From Lachnospiraceae bacterium (GTDB taxonomy: Bacteria; Bacillota; Clostridia; Lachnospirales; Lachnospiraceae): 43,134 bases of DNA. Positions 25,652-34,707 of this stretch are shown here, one piece after another. The stretch spans positions 103,469-146,602 of the forward strand of contig JAAUZV010000013.1 in the NCBI GenBank assembly GCA_014804425.1, written 5' to 3'. How positions within the stretch are numbered: position 1 is the stretch's first letter; each line of letters begins with the position of its first letter. The translations under genes and the position numbers were made by a program. The notes under the pieces were generated by a model. The model worked only from the letters and a program-made list of their open reading frames with translations. It ran no database searches and was not told the origin of the DNA.

Positions 25652-26868
25652 ACTGGTTTGAGCGGATGAGAGCGACGGTGCGCATTGACGTAAAGGGGAA
25701 TGCGAAGGAGCGCTATCTGAACATGTGCCGCGCGAGGCATTTCCCTGTCTGGGACGTGACATCGGATAAAGAGAACGACGTCATCACCATGTGCATGAAT
25801 AGAGAGGACTTTTTGGAGAGTAAGAGCGCCATCCGAAAGACCGGAGTAAAGGTGTCCGTAAAAGAGAAAAGCGGACTGCCTTTTTTATTGAAAAAAATCA
25901 ATAAGCGCAGGGTGTTCGTGGCCGGGGCGCTGCTCGGCGTGCTTTTTTTATTGATGATGATGCGCTCGATATGGGCGTTTCAGTTCGAGGGAACCAAGCG
26001 GATCACAGATGAACAGATTGTTGATTATTTAGAGAGCCGCGGCGTCACGATCGGCACACCAATCCGGGAGCTTGACTATGAGGAGTTAGAGCAGGGGCTT
26101 CGTGAACAGTTTCCGGAAATCACATGGGCGAGCGTCTCACAAAGAGGGACGACGTTACTCATACGGATACGGGAACGTGAATATACCGAGAGTCTGCAGC
26201 GCTATGACGACCGCACGGACATCGTAGCGGATGTAGACGGCGTGATCGTGTCCATGATCGTAAAAGAAGGCGTCCCCTATGTGCAAAAAGGGGACGTGAT
26301 CAGTGAGGGTGATATTTTAGTCGGCGGCGCCGTACCGATCTACGACGAAAACAGCGAGATCAGCGGCTACCATTATTATCATGCGCAGGCGGACATTCTC
26401 GTGGAGACGTCGCAGCGCTACACGGATACGCTGTCTCTTTCTTATGAAAAAAAAGTATATACGGGAAAAGAAGCGCTCATCGTCAGCCTTGGCGCATTCG
26501 ATGCGCGGGTCGTATTGGGAAACGGACTTTCCTCACCCAGCGTGGAGTCGCAGTCCAAAAGCTATCAGCTTCGTCTTTTCCGCTATCTGCAGCTTCCTTT
26601 TTTTGCCCAGATCACAAGACAAAATGCCTATGAATGGCAGCTTTCCTATTATACGAAGGAGGAGGCACAGGAGCTGCTTCTTTCCGGGCTGGAAAAATAT
26701 TTAAGGGAATTATCGGAAAAAGGGGTACAAATAATTGCAAAAGATGTTAAAATAATAAAAAATGGGATGAGTATGGAGATCACGGCAGATATTACCATGA
26801 GGAAGCTTGTTGGTGTAAGCTGCCCGACAACAGTGGAGTTTGTACAGGATGGAGAAAACAACGATTGA
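25648..26868 (+). CDS. yqfD: Sporulation protein YqfD
   Basis: 406 residues, with a start overlapping the yqfC stop as ATGA. One membrane helix lies at about 88-108 (FVAGALLGVLFLLMMMRSIW). Before it is a cytoplasmic domain, and after it the POTRA-like region FEGTKRITDEQIVDYLESR. The rest matches the YqfD family, including VDGVIVSMIVKEGVPYVQKG and VGGAVPIYDENSEISGYHYY. Its relatives are needed for sporulation and act in the mother-cell membrane. Order yqfC-yqfD-phoH is conserved in sporeformers. Confidence 0.93.
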   Translation: MNWFERMRATVRIDVKGNAKERYLNMCRARHFPVWDVTSDKENDVITMCMNREDFLESKSAIRKTGVKVSVKEKSGLPFLLKKINKRRVFVAGALLGVLFLLMMMRSIWAFQFEGTKRITDEQIVDYLESRGVTIGTPIRELDYEELEQGLREQFPEITWASVSQRGTTLLIRIREREYTESLQRYDDRTDIVADVDGVIVSMIVKEGVPYVQKGDVISEGDILVGGAVPIYDENSEISGYHYYHAQADILVETSQRYTDTLSLSYEKKVYTGKEALIVSLGAFDARVVLGNGLSSPSVESQSKSYQLRLFRYLQLPFFAQITRQNAYEWQLSYYTKEEAQELLLSGLEKYLRELSEKGVQIIAKDVKIIKNGMSMEITADITMRKLVGVSCPTTVEFVQDGENND

Positions 26869-27871
26869 GATCTGCGCGGATGCGCGCGACATGCAGAATG
26901 TGTTCGGAATGAACGATTCGTATTTAAGAAAGCTGGAACAGGAGTTTTCAGTTGATATTGTGTGCCGCGACGGCGTTTTAAGGATTACGGGAGAAGAAAA
27001 ACAGGCGGCGAAAGCGGGCGGTATTTTGGAACGTCTGATGGAGCTTTCAAGAAGGGGAAATATGATCGAAGAACAAAACGTAAATTATGCACTTGACATG
27101 AGCAGGGACGGAGAGGACGACGGCATGCTGGAGATTGATTCCGACTGTATCTGCCATACGGTGAGCGGAAAGCCGGTCAAACCGAAAACGCTCGGGCAGA
27201 AACGCTATGTGGATGCCATCCGCGATCACATGATCGTGTTTGGCATGGGTCCTGCGGGAACGGGTAAGACGTATCTGGCCATGGCCATGGCGATCACGGC
27301 GTTTAAGAATGAGGAGGTCGGGCGCATCATCCTGACAAGACCGGCGATCGAGGCGGGAGAGAAGCTCGGTTTTCTTCCGGGCGACCTGCAGAGCAAGGTC
27401 GATCCGTACTTGCGGCCGCTCTACGACGCTCTGTATCAGATCATGGGAGCGGAGAGCTTTGTAAAAAACACGGAAAAAGGTTTGATCGAGGTCGCGCCGC
27501 TTGCCTATATGAGGGGCAGGACGCTTGATAACGCTTATATCATATTAGATGAGGCGCAGAATACAACGCCTGCGCAGATGAAGATGTTTTTGACGAGGAT
27601 TGGCTTCGGCTCAAAGGTGGTCATCACGGGCGATCAGTCCCAGAAGGATTTAGCGCCCGGCACGGAGTCGGGCTTGGATGTGGCGGTAAGCGTACTGCGC
27701 GGTGTGGATGAGATCGCGTTTTGTAAGCTGACAAGCAAGGATGTGGTAAGGCATCCGCTTGTACAGAAAATTGTAAAGGCATATGAAACCTATGAAGAAA
27801 AACAACAACACAGAACAAAAGGAAAAGCATACGAAGAAAAAGGGCGCGGCTCTGCTGCGCGGCATCGTTGA
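26849..27871 (+). CDS. phoH: PhoH-family ATPase
   Basis: 340 residues from ATG 26849, with GGAG 10 bases upstream; a TTG at 26840 is the less likely start. The P-loop GPAGTGKT is at 134-141. Walker-B-like [22 protein letters not shown] and the sensor VITGDQSQ are intact. The family is a PhoH-type ATPase, linked in bacteria to RNA metabolism. It overlaps yqfD by 20 bases and the next gene by 89, so it is translated within a packed operon. The C-terminal tail of about 25 residues is Lys/Glu-rich and atypical. Confidence 0.94.
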   Translation: MEKTTIEICADARDMQNVFGMNDSYLRKLEQEFSVDIVCRDGVLRITGEEKQAAKAGGILERLMELSRRGNMIEEQNVNYALDMSRDGEDDGMLEIDSDCICHTVSGKPVKPKTLGQKRYVDAIRDHMIVFGMGPAGTGKTYLAMAMAITAFKNEEVGRIILTRPAIEAGEKLGFLPGDLQSKVDPYLRPLYDALYQIMGAESFVKNTEKGLIEVAPLAYMRGRTLDNAYIILDEAQNTTPAQMKMFLTRIGFGSKVVITGDQSQKDLAPGTESGLDVAVSVLRGVDEIAFCKLTSKDVVRHPLVQKIVKAYETYEEKQQHRTKGKAYEEKGRGSAARHR

Positions 27872-29018
27872 GGTTGCCGTTCCGGGAGGAATGACAGCGG
27901 GAAGCGTGATTTTTTATGGCTTAGAGACGGCGGAGCAGATCAGAACGGGGATACTTGCCGGTCTGCTGCTGCTGCTTGTGCAGTTTGCAAAGGCAAGAAG
28001 CCTTATCGTCAAGGATTACCTTTACGATAACGACGAGCATCCCAACCGATTTACGTTCGTGTTTATCATCATGTTTGGCTTGTCGTGTCTGTTTCCGCTT
28101 TTTACGCAGATGGGATGGCCGTTTTTGAGCATTGCCGTCGCGCTCACGCTGTTTAGCAACGCCATCATCGGAATGGTGTCTTTTTCGACGCTGCTCACTG
28201 TATCTTGCGTGCTGGCGGGGGCTTCCTCGCATATTTTTGTAATGTACTTTTTATGCGGAATCTGTGCGGTGATTCTGTTTTCCGTATTGGATGAAAGCTT
28301 CCGCGTGGAGATTCCGATCATTCTTTCGTGCATGGTATATGTCACAAGCATGTGCGCGAACACGATCATCGTACAAAACCGCAATCTTTCGTTTGAGATG
28401 TTTGTTATTCCCGTCATCGGACTGTTTCTGAATGTCGTGCTGATGCTGATGCTGTTGTGGTATATCAATACGAGAGTCGTACGGCGTGAGATCAACCGCT
28501 ACGTGGAGATCAATGATCCCGAATACGCCCTGATGACACGCATCAAGGAACATGGCATGATTTATTATTACCATGCGATTCATACCGCGTATCTGTGCAA
28601 TAAGATCGCTTCGAGGGCGCAGATGGATACGGATATTGTGCGCGCCGCCGGATTTTATCATGAGGCGGGCGTTCTTCTCGGGGAGAACACCAAGGAGAAT
28701 CTGATGGCCGTCGTGCGCGGCGAGTATCATTTTCCGCCGGAGGTCTGTGAGATCTTAGTCGAATACAAAAAGGGAGGCAAACTGAAGCATAAGGAGACGG
28801 CAGTATTGTTTATGTCCGCGCTGGTCGTGGATACGCTGATGGAGCTGTTTGCGGAGGATAAAGACGCAAAGGTTAATTATAAGGAGCTGATCGAGGGTCT
28901 GTTTCGCAAACAGACAGCGAAAGGGCGTTTTTCACAGTGTGATATTTCCATGGATGAAATGACACTGATGAAGAAAATACTGATGGAGGAAAATCTTTAT
29001 TATGATTTTTTACGTTGA
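27783..29018 (+). CDS. Degenerate PgpH-like membrane HD protein
   Basis: 411 residues in the place of yqfF/pgpH between phoH and ybeY. About seven membrane helices span residues 24-225, followed by a PgpH-like cytoplasmic region (RYVEINDPEYALMTRIKEHG). The HD phosphohydrolase signature has lost key residues: the family's HDIGK reads HEAGV, and the upstream HH pair reads YH. The large extracellular domain of PgpH is also missing. PgpH degrades cyclic di-AMP; this protein probably cannot hydrolyse it, though it might still bind it. The start may be 27783 or 27792; AAAGG lies at 27775-27779. Confidence 0.85.
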   Translation: MKPMKKNNNTEQKEKHTKKKGAALLRGIVEVAVPGGMTAGSVIFYGLETAEQIRTGILAGLLLLLVQFAKARSLIVKDYLYDNDEHPNRFTFVFIIMFGLSCLFPLFTQMGWPFLSIAVALTLFSNAIIGMVSFSTLLTVSCVLAGASSHIFVMYFLCGICAVILFSVLDESFRVEIPIILSCMVYVTSMCANTIIVQNRNLSFEMFVIPVIGLFLNVVLMLMLLWYINTRVVRREINRYVEINDPEYALMTRIKEHGMIYYYHAIHTAYLCNKIASRAQMDTDIVRAAGFYHEAGVLLGENTKENLMAVVRGEYHFPPEVCEILVEYKKGGKLKHKETAVLFMSALVVDTLMELFAEDKDAKVNYKELIEGLFRKQTAKGRFSQCDISMDEMTLMKKILMEENLYYDFLR

Positions 29019-29517
29019 TCGGAATGTTACCTGTGATTTTTCGTTTGCGCCGGAGGAAATCGGGGAGCAGGTCGCGGAATGCATATTAGAGCGTGAGGGG
29101 TGTCCTTATGAGACGGCAGTCAGTCTGCTCATTACGGATGATAAGGGGATTCGGGAGATGAACCGTCAGTTCCGCGGGATGGACAAGCCGACGGATGTAT
29201 TGTCTTTTCCGAACATAAGCTATGATAAACCGGGTGATTTTTCAAAGTTGGAAGAGATGTTTGCCGACTGCTTTGAGCCGGATTCCGGCGTGTTAAATCT
29301 GGGCGATATTGTTATCTCCGGAGAGCGGGTTCTTGTACAGGCGGAGGAATACGGTCACAGCGTCAAACGGGAATTTGCTTTTCTGATAGCGCATTCCATG
29401 CTTCATTTGTGCGGCTATGATCATATGGAGTCCGGTGAGGCAGAAGTCATGGAGCAAAAACAGGAGAATGCGCTTGCGGCGCTTCACATCACAAGAGAAG
29501 AGGAAATGAACGCATGA
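29002..29517 (+). CDS. ybeY: Endoribonuclease YbeY (rRNA maturation factor)
   Basis: 171 residues. The metal-binding motif H-S-M-L-H-L-C-G-Y-D-H spans residues 131-141, with His131, His135 and His141. The family usually has Gly after the first His, here Ser. GMDKPTDVLSFPNI and LGDIVIS are also typical. YbeY processes the 3' end of 16S rRNA and takes part in ribosome quality control. It overlaps the preceding HD gene by 17 bases; GGAGG lies 12 bases before the ATG. Confidence 0.95.
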   Translation: MIFYVDRNVTCDFSFAPEEIGEQVAECILEREGCPYETAVSLLITDDKGIREMNRQFRGMDKPTDVLSFPNISYDKPGDFSKLEEMFADCFEPDSGVLNLGDIVISGERVLVQAEEYGHSVKREFAFLIAHSMLHLCGYDHMESGEAEVMEQKQENALAALHITREEEMNA

Positions 29518-31124
29518 TGGATCTGAAGAAGCAAAAGAGAAGCGTGAATTTTATGCTGACGGCCACTTACGTCGTGGTATTATTCCGGTTTATACCGATT
29601 CATTTTGCGATCGGTGATGCGGGCGTAGGAATTTTTGCGGCGGCATATTTGTTGTTTTTCCTCTATGATTATTTTACAAGGGAGATTTTTTCAGGGAATC
29701 TTGCGAAGCTGATGAATGGGAGAGTTAAACGCGAGCAGTATCAGGATGCGGAGCAGGCGTTTGATTTTGCAATGTTTTTGTCGCTGGTGGTCGGTTTTAT
29801 CGTTACGATCGTGGTGTTTTTAGCTGCCCCGGCGCTTGCCGGAAAACTGTTAGGCATTTCACAGGCGGAAAAAGTGCTGCGCTATATGGCGCCCGCTTTT
29901 TGTTTCGCAACGGTTTCCGCTTCGTTTTCCGCGTATTTGAAGGGTATGGGGGAGCATATCAACGATTCTATCGTCCGCCTTGGAACAGAGCTGCTTGTGA
30001 CGTTGTTATGCATTGTGCTGTCGGGACTTCTGTACCGTAAGGGAGAGGCGGTCGGCGCGCTCTTAAAGCAGGATGCGTTTGCGGGGATATACGGCGCGCA
30101 GGGCTGTGCACTGGCGGTCAGTATCGCGACATTTCTATGCATGCTGATCTATTTTTTCCTGTATCTGCAAATGAAGGTGTCCATGAAGCGGAGACTGATC
30201 AAAGATACGCAGAGCAGATATGAGTCCGATGCGGTTTATGCGCAGTATCTTTATATTTCTTCCGCAGTCTACTATTTGAACAGCATGCTGTTGCCGCTCT
30301 GTCTGTTGCTGGAAGAACGCGTCTTAGTGAGCAAGCTGAAGAACGCTGCCGTGTCGGAGCATATCATTGCAGGGACATGGGGCGTCTATGCGGGAGCGGT
30401 GCTGCCGTTTCTGCTGCTGCCGGCTGCAGCGGCATGTATTCAGGGGCGTGGGACATGGAGCAGCTATAAGCGCGCGATCGCAAGGGATGAGCGGAAGTTT
30501 GTGCGCGACACGATACAGACAAAAATGCGGCGTTTTTGTTTGGTGTATTCGCCGATTGCCGTGTTTGTGCTGGTCTTTGCATCGCCGCTCATCGGTTTTT
30601 TTTATGGAGAGCAGGGGGAGCTTTGCGCCGGAGCACTTTCGGCGGGGGCGCTGTCCATTTTGCTTCTTGGCGTCAGCTTTGTGATGATGCAGGTGCTTCT
30701 CGGATTGGAAAAGCAGTTTTATATCCTTGCCATTCATGCGGCTGGCTTTGTTACGCATCTGATCGTTTTGGAGGTTTCCATCAAACCGGGTGAGGTCAAT
30801 TATACAGGGCTTGGCGCCGCGTATCTGATCGCATCCGGCGTGATGGCGGCAGCATACGGATTTGTGGTTTCCATGCAGCTGAACTACCGTCATCATGTGC
30901 TGAACATAGCGAAACCGCTGGTCAGCGCGGCAGGAGGCGGATTAGTCGGTTTTATCGTTGTTAAGCTGGCGGGCGCGTCATTAGGAAATCTGCTCACGCT
31001 GATCATCGGAGGCGTGTTGTTCTTTGTCGTATATCTTGTGTTGATGATTTTTTTGCGCGGACTGACAAGAAAGGAAATCTCGCAGATTCCGGGCGGCGAA
31101 TTTATCATGAGGATGTTGTATTAG
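29514..31124 (+). CDS. SpoVB-like/MurJ-superfamily lipid flippase
   Basis: 536 residues with about 14 hydrophobic segments across the full length, as in the MOP flippase superfamily (SpoVB, Wzx, MurJ). The N terminus with TREIFSGNLAKLMNGR, and KYLKGMG-like SAYLKGMGEHINDS, fit the polysaccharide biosynthesis family. Position after ybeY differs from Bacillus spoVB, so the exact substrate is unknown; a cell-wall lipid precursor or spore-coat polysaccharide is likely. The start overlaps the ybeY stop. Its last 40 bases are repeated exactly downstream at 32521-32560. Confidence 0.88.
   Translation: MMDLKKQKRSVNFMLTATYVVVLFRFIPIHFAIGDAGVGIFAAAYLLFFLYDYFTREIFSGNLAKLMNGRVKREQYQDAEQAFDFAMFLSLVVGFIVTIVVFLAAPALAGKLLGISQAEKVLRYMAPAFCFATVSASFSAYLKGMGEHINDSIVRLGTELLVTLLCIVLSGLLYRKGEAVGALLKQDAFAGIYGAQGCALAVSIATFLCMLIYFFLYLQMKVSMKRRLIKDTQSRYESDAVYAQYLYISSAVYYLNSMLLPLCLLLEERVLVSKLKNAAVSEHIIAGTWGVYAGAVLPFLLLPAAAACIQGRGTWSSYKRAIARDERKFVRDTIQTKMRRFCLVYSPIAVFVLVFASPLIGFFYGEQGELCAGALSAGALSILLLGVSFVMMQVLLGLEKQFYILAIHAAGFVTHLIVLEVSIKPGEVNYTGLGAAYLIASGVMAAAYGFVVSMQLNYRHHVLNIAKPLVSAAGGGLVGFIVVKLAGASLGNLLTLIIGGVLFFVVYLVLMIFLRGLTRKEISQIPGGEFIMRMLY
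31085..31124 (+). repeat. 40-bp direct repeat, copy 1 (end of flippase gene)
   Basis: The final 13 codons and stop of the flippase gene, from GATTCCGGGCGGCGAA to GTATTAG. The identical 40 bases occur at 32521-32560, 1,436 bp downstream. The two copies bracket the lipoprotein gene. Confidence 0.97.
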
Positions 31125-31205
31125 GAGATTCCGAAATTTGAAAAAGGTAACAGTGTGTGGCAGAATCTGTGGAATGCAAATAGAACAAAGAGGGATGATA
31201 GAATC

Positions 31206-32510
31206 ATGAGAAAAAGAAGGATATTATTACTGACGGCAGTCATCGGGCTGATGCTTACGGCCTGCGGAAATGCTAAAGAAACGGCGGGAAAGACAACACC
31301 CGGAAGCATTGAGGAAAACACAAGTACGGAAAGAGAGAATCTTCCGGCTTCTCAGGAATATGTTTCCGAAGACGGCGCTTATAAGGTAATTTTGCTTGAG
31401 GGACTGACACAGGAAGACGTGCAGATTCAGGCGGGAACTACTATGATGGAACTGGATGGAGGTCCTGAACGGACAGGATTTTCCAGTGTTTTTCTGGGAA
31501 CCTCCAAATTAAATATTCCCGGAAATCCCCATGACATTGAGAGCTTGGAGGATTATGCGGATTATATAACAAATCTGTTCTTAGACGGTTCCGGTATGAC
31601 GGTGAGCTGGGAAGATACGGATGCACCATCCGTTGAAGGTGCCGATCGATGTCTGGCAAGAGAAGGCGTGGCCCGGCTTGGTACAAGCAAAGGGCGGGCA
31701 TATGCCTGCTATATAGAGACACCAAGCTGTTATTTGACAGTGATCATTCTTGGAAATAACGATGATGTGGAGGAGGCCAGGCAAGTCGTTTCTGTGGAGA
31801 TTTTAGACGAGACGGCAGGACAGGGAGGAACCAGGGACTTTTTTAATAGTATGACAGCAGTGCTTGATTCTGTGAACGGGGCAAATCTTCGGGAGACCTA
31901 TAAAATGCTGGTGGATATGGATGCAGAAAAGGATCAGCTTGAAGCTTTGGCATCCCAGGCAAGGCAGAGTCTGGCAAACAGTTGGGGAATAGAGGATACC
32001 GCCGGCCTGATGGAAATGGCGGATTGGCTGATGAATGCGGGGCATAATCAGGAGGCTTTGGAGCTCCTTCAGGTATATGGCGGAACCAATGAGACAGATC
32101 GCAGTGCTTTTGACGCCGGGCTTAGGGCACAGGGTCTGGACGAGGGAACCTGCATCTATCTTCTGGCAGCTTATGACGCTTGGTCCGCTTATGGAGACGG
32201 AGCTATCGCCGCATGGGATTTAAGCCGGGTAGGGACCATTATGGGTTTTGGCTATGCGGCCGGTTACTGTACCTATGAGGAGGCTATGGACAAAATACTG
32301 GAGGCGGCAGAGAAAGCGCAGCAGCTTTTTGATTCATGGAAAGACTTTAATACGAGCTATCTCTATGGCTATTCCTATTGGGCGGAGGAATCTTTGGATG
32401 ATTTGGGGAGCAGCGCCGCAGAGCGTGCGGAACTGGTGAGCGGCATGGAATCCCAGACCAACGGTCCTTTTTCCATAGACTGGAATATGGAGCTTAAGAA
32501 AGAGTGGTAA
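31206..32510 (+). CDS. DUF1266-containing lipoprotein
   Basis: 434 residues from ATG 31206; AGGGATG lies about 9 bases upstream, and the longer frame from 31155 does not look coding. The signal peptide RKRRILLLTAVIGLM ends in the lipobox L-T-A-C, with lipid-modified Cys20. The middle is a mixed domain with SCYLTVIILGNNDDVEEARQ. The C-terminal 150 residues match the DUF1266 pattern (AAWDLSRVGTIMGFGYAAGY, then YEEAMDKILEAAEKAQQLF and SWKDFNTSYLYGYSYW). DUF1266 has no known activity. The gene is exactly enclosed by the 40-bp direct repeat, which suggests it was added to the flippase-BofC locus as a unit. Confidence 0.85.
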   Translation: MRKRRILLLTAVIGLMLTACGNAKETAGKTTPGSIEENTSTERENLPASQEYVSEDGAYKVILLEGLTQEDVQIQAGTTMMELDGGPERTGFSSVFLGTSKLNIPGNPHDIESLEDYADYITNLFLDGSGMTVSWEDTDAPSVEGADRCLAREGVARLGTSKGRAYACYIETPSCYLTVIILGNNDDVEEARQVVSVEILDETAGQGGTRDFFNSMTAVLDSVNGANLRETYKMLVDMDAEKDQLEALASQARQSLANSWGIEDTAGLMEMADWLMNAGHNQEALELLQVYGGTNETDRSAFDAGLRAQGLDEGTCIYLLAAYDAWSAYGDGAIAAWDLSRVGTIMGFGYAAGYCTYEEAMDKILEAAEKAQQLFDSWKDFNTSYLYGYSYWAEESLDDLGSSAAERAELVSGMESQTNGPFSIDWNMELKKEW

Positions 32511-32520
32511 TGATGAGCCG

Positions 32521-32560
32521 GATTCCGGGCGGCGAATTTATCATGAGGATGTTGTATTAG
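32521..32560 (+). repeat. 40-bp direct repeat, copy 2 (orphan flippase 3' end)
   Basis: An exact copy of 31085-31124. Here it codes no gene and is a leftover of the flippase tail, followed 51 bases later by the BofC-like gene. Removing 31125-32560 would leave flippase directly upstream of the BofC-like gene with one repeat copy. Confidence 0.97.
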
Positions 32561-32611
32561 AACCGGAATAAGAAAAAAAGAACTGCCGATACTATGCAAA
32601 AGGAGTTTATT

Positions 32612-33418
32612 ATGAAGAATTTGTATAGGATCGGCATTTTTGTGGTCGTATGTGTCATCACGGGCGTGCTCATTATTTTTCTGCTTGATCGGTTTGTACT
32701 CGATGTGAAGGATATTGGCGGCAGACTGCCGCAGGTTTATGAAAATCAGGCGGAACTTGAAGCGAATCAAAACCGGCAGGCTTATGCGGGACAGACGGAC
32801 ACGCTTGATTTGGAAAACGGCCATAGCGCGGCACGGGAGAATGGCGCCCTTAATGAGGCGGCGCAGGATCGTATCGATCATGACGCGGAAAAACAGAATG
32901 ATGTGACGGGATTTCTGGATTTTGGAGAGGATGGATCGGGAGAAGGGCAGGCGGTCCATACGGAGAGCATGGATGCGGTGGCCTCGAAAACAACCGTGTA
33001 TGAAATTGAGGAGTATCACCGTCACACACATGAGACCAATGTGGTGATCGAGCGCATTCCCGCGCAGTATATCGGAATGAGCAGGCGGGAACTGGAAAGC
33101 GCGCTTGCGCTGTATATGGAGGCACCGTCGCTTAAGGATATGGAGCGTGGATTAAAGGAAATCCGGCTTGTGAGCTTTTCGCCTGAAAAAATCACGGTGC
33201 GCAAGAGCTATGAGCTGGAACCGGAATACGATTACTATTATCTGACGGAGGAACAGGGCTATGTTGTGGTGTATTACCGTAACATGGGAACGTTGTTTTG
33301 TGAGACGGGCATTGAGATGAACGAGCTGCCCACAAACTTACAGCGCGAGATCCGCCGCATAAAGACGATTGAAACGGAGGAGGAGCTGTATGGTTTTTTA
33401 GAGTCATACAGCAGTTAG
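32612..33418 (+). CDS. BofC-C-terminal-domain membrane-anchored protein
   Basis: 268 residues from ATG 32612, 7 bases after AAAAGGAG. One N-terminal membrane anchor lies at about 6-28 (RIGIFVVVCVITGVLIIFLL). A long polar linker to about residue 150 contains Gln/Asp/Glu-rich stretches. The C-terminal 90 residues (AQYIGMSRRELESALALY, then EQGYVVVYYRNMGTLFCETG and TEEELYGFLESYSS) resemble the BofC C-terminal domain. In Bacillus, BofC acts outside the forespore to restrain SpoIVB and pro-sigma-K processing. The sporulation role here is inferred from that domain only. Confidence 0.72.
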   Translation: MKNLYRIGIFVVVCVITGVLIIFLLDRFVLDVKDIGGRLPQVYENQAELEANQNRQAYAGQTDTLDLENGHSAARENGALNEAAQDRIDHDAEKQNDVTGFLDFGEDGSGEGQAVHTESMDAVASKTTVYEIEEYHRHTHETNVVIERIPAQYIGMSRRELESALALYMEAPSLKDMERGLKEIRLVSFSPEKITVRKSYELEPEYDYYYLTEEQGYVVVYYRNMGTLFCETGIEMNELPTNLQREIRRIKTIETEEELYGFLESYSS

Positions 33419-33423
33419 GACGA

Positions 33424-34707
33424 ATGAAAAAAAGAAGCATTGCAGTCATCGGTGCAGGTGCGGCAGGCATGATGGCGGCGGTCACGGCTGCACGCGCGGG
33501 CGCGGCGGTCACAATCTATGAACATCGCAGCGAGGCGGGACGAAAGCTGTTAATGACAGGAAACGGAAAGTGCAATCTGACAAATACACGCATGAGGACA
33601 TCGTATTACTATTGCACCTCAGAGGACGGAAAACAGATCGTTCGAACGGTGCTGGCGGAATTTGATGAAACGCGCACACTTTCCTTTTTTCATGAGATCG
33701 GACTGTTGACCTATGACAGGGACGGTTATGTCTATCCGCAGTCGGAGCAGGCGGTGACGGTCCGGGATGTGCTTGTGCGGGAATGCCGATACTGTGGTGT
33801 GAAGTTCCGATATGATACGGATGTGTACCCGCTGCTGTGCCGCGAAGAAGCGACGGGGCAGTTTGTGATCGGAAAGGAGCGCTATGACCGGTTGATCCTT
33901 GCCTGCGGAGGAAAATCGGAGCGTCAGACCGGCTCGGACGGCAGCGGCTATGAGCTGGCGAAGCGATTCGGACATCGGATTTTAACGCCGCTTCCGGCGC
34001 TTGTTCCGCTTTATACGAATGAGCCGGATTGGCAGAGCATGGCGGGAGTGCGCGCAAAGGCGCGGATCTGTCTTTTGGTGGAAGGCAGGGCGGCAGGGGA
34101 CGCCGCCGGAGAATTGCAGATGACCGCGCAGGGAATATCCGGGATTCCTGTGTTAGAATTAAGCAGGATTGCGGTACATGCCATTCATAAGGGAAAACGC
34201 GTCGAGGCGGAAATTTGTTTTCTGAACGGAAGGGAACCGGCAGAGATTGTGGCGCTGCTGCGGCATATGCTTGCGAGAGGGGACGCGGAGGATAGGGAAT
34301 CCCTTGCAGACAGGCTGCAAGGGAGACTGACTGGGACAGTCAATGCAAGGATTCTTTCTTTTATTCTGCGCAGGGTCTGCAACGACAGGGAGCGATTACA
34401 TAACGGGGGACCGGAAGATGACCGGTTGGCTGCGGCGGTGGCGCAGCAGTTGTTTTCCTGCCGGATTCCGATCAACGGGCACGGGAAATTAGAGCATGCG
34501 CAGGTGACAAGCGGCGGTGTTTCGTTTGACGGGGTGACGGGACAGTTGGGATCGCGCCTGTGTGAGGGATTGTTTTTTGCAGGGGAAATGCTGGATGTGG
34601 ATGGGATCTGCGGCGGTTATAATCTGCAATGGGCATGGTCGAGCGGATATGTTGCGGGAACGGGCGCCGCAAAGGAATGCGTCAAAAAAGGGGAGAGACC
34701 AGCATGA
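33424..34707 (+). CDS. HI0933-type FAD-dependent oxidoreductase (BaiN/RdsA family)
   Basis: 427 residues. The FAD site is KRSIAVIGAGAAGMMAAVTA at the N terminus, followed by HRSEAGRKLLMTGNGKCNLT, the hallmark of the HI0933 family. The C-terminal LCEGLFFAGEMLDVDGICGG and YNLQWAWSSGYVAG close the FAD site. Members include BaiN, a bile-acid-reducing flavoenzyme of gut Clostridia, but most are uncharacterised, so the bile-acid function is not claimed. The start is only 3 bases after AGGA and 5 bases after the BofC-like stop. The next flavoprotein gene overlaps by four bases. Confidence 0.92.
   Translation: MKKRSIAVIGAGAAGMMAAVTAARAGAAVTIYEHRSEAGRKLLMTGNGKCNLTNTRMRTSYYYCTSEDGKQIVRTVLAEFDETRTLSFFHEIGLLTYDRDGYVYPQSEQAVTVRDVLVRECRYCGVKFRYDTDVYPLLCREEATGQFVIGKERYDRLILACGGKSERQTGSDGSGYELAKRFGHRILTPLPALVPLYTNEPDWQSMAGVRAKARICLLVEGRAAGDAAGELQMTAQGISGIPVLELSRIAVHAIHKGKRVEAEICFLNGREPAEIVALLRHMLARGDAEDRESLADRLQGRLTGTVNARILSFILRRVCNDRERLHNGGPEDDRLAAAVAQQLFSCRIPINGHGKLEHAQVTSGGVSFDGVTGQLGSRLCEGLFFAGEMLDVDGICGGYNLQWAWSSGYVAGTGAAKECVKKGERPA

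Noticed and set aside
31125..32560. Insertion sequence or prophage remnant carrying the lipoprotein
   Set aside because: No transposase, integrase or inverted terminal repeat is seen; the direct repeat alone supports only an insertion or duplication of unknown mechanism.
33424..34707. Bile-acid enzyme BaiN
   Set aside because: Only family-level motifs are seen and no other bile-acid genes are present; most family members have other or unknown roles.
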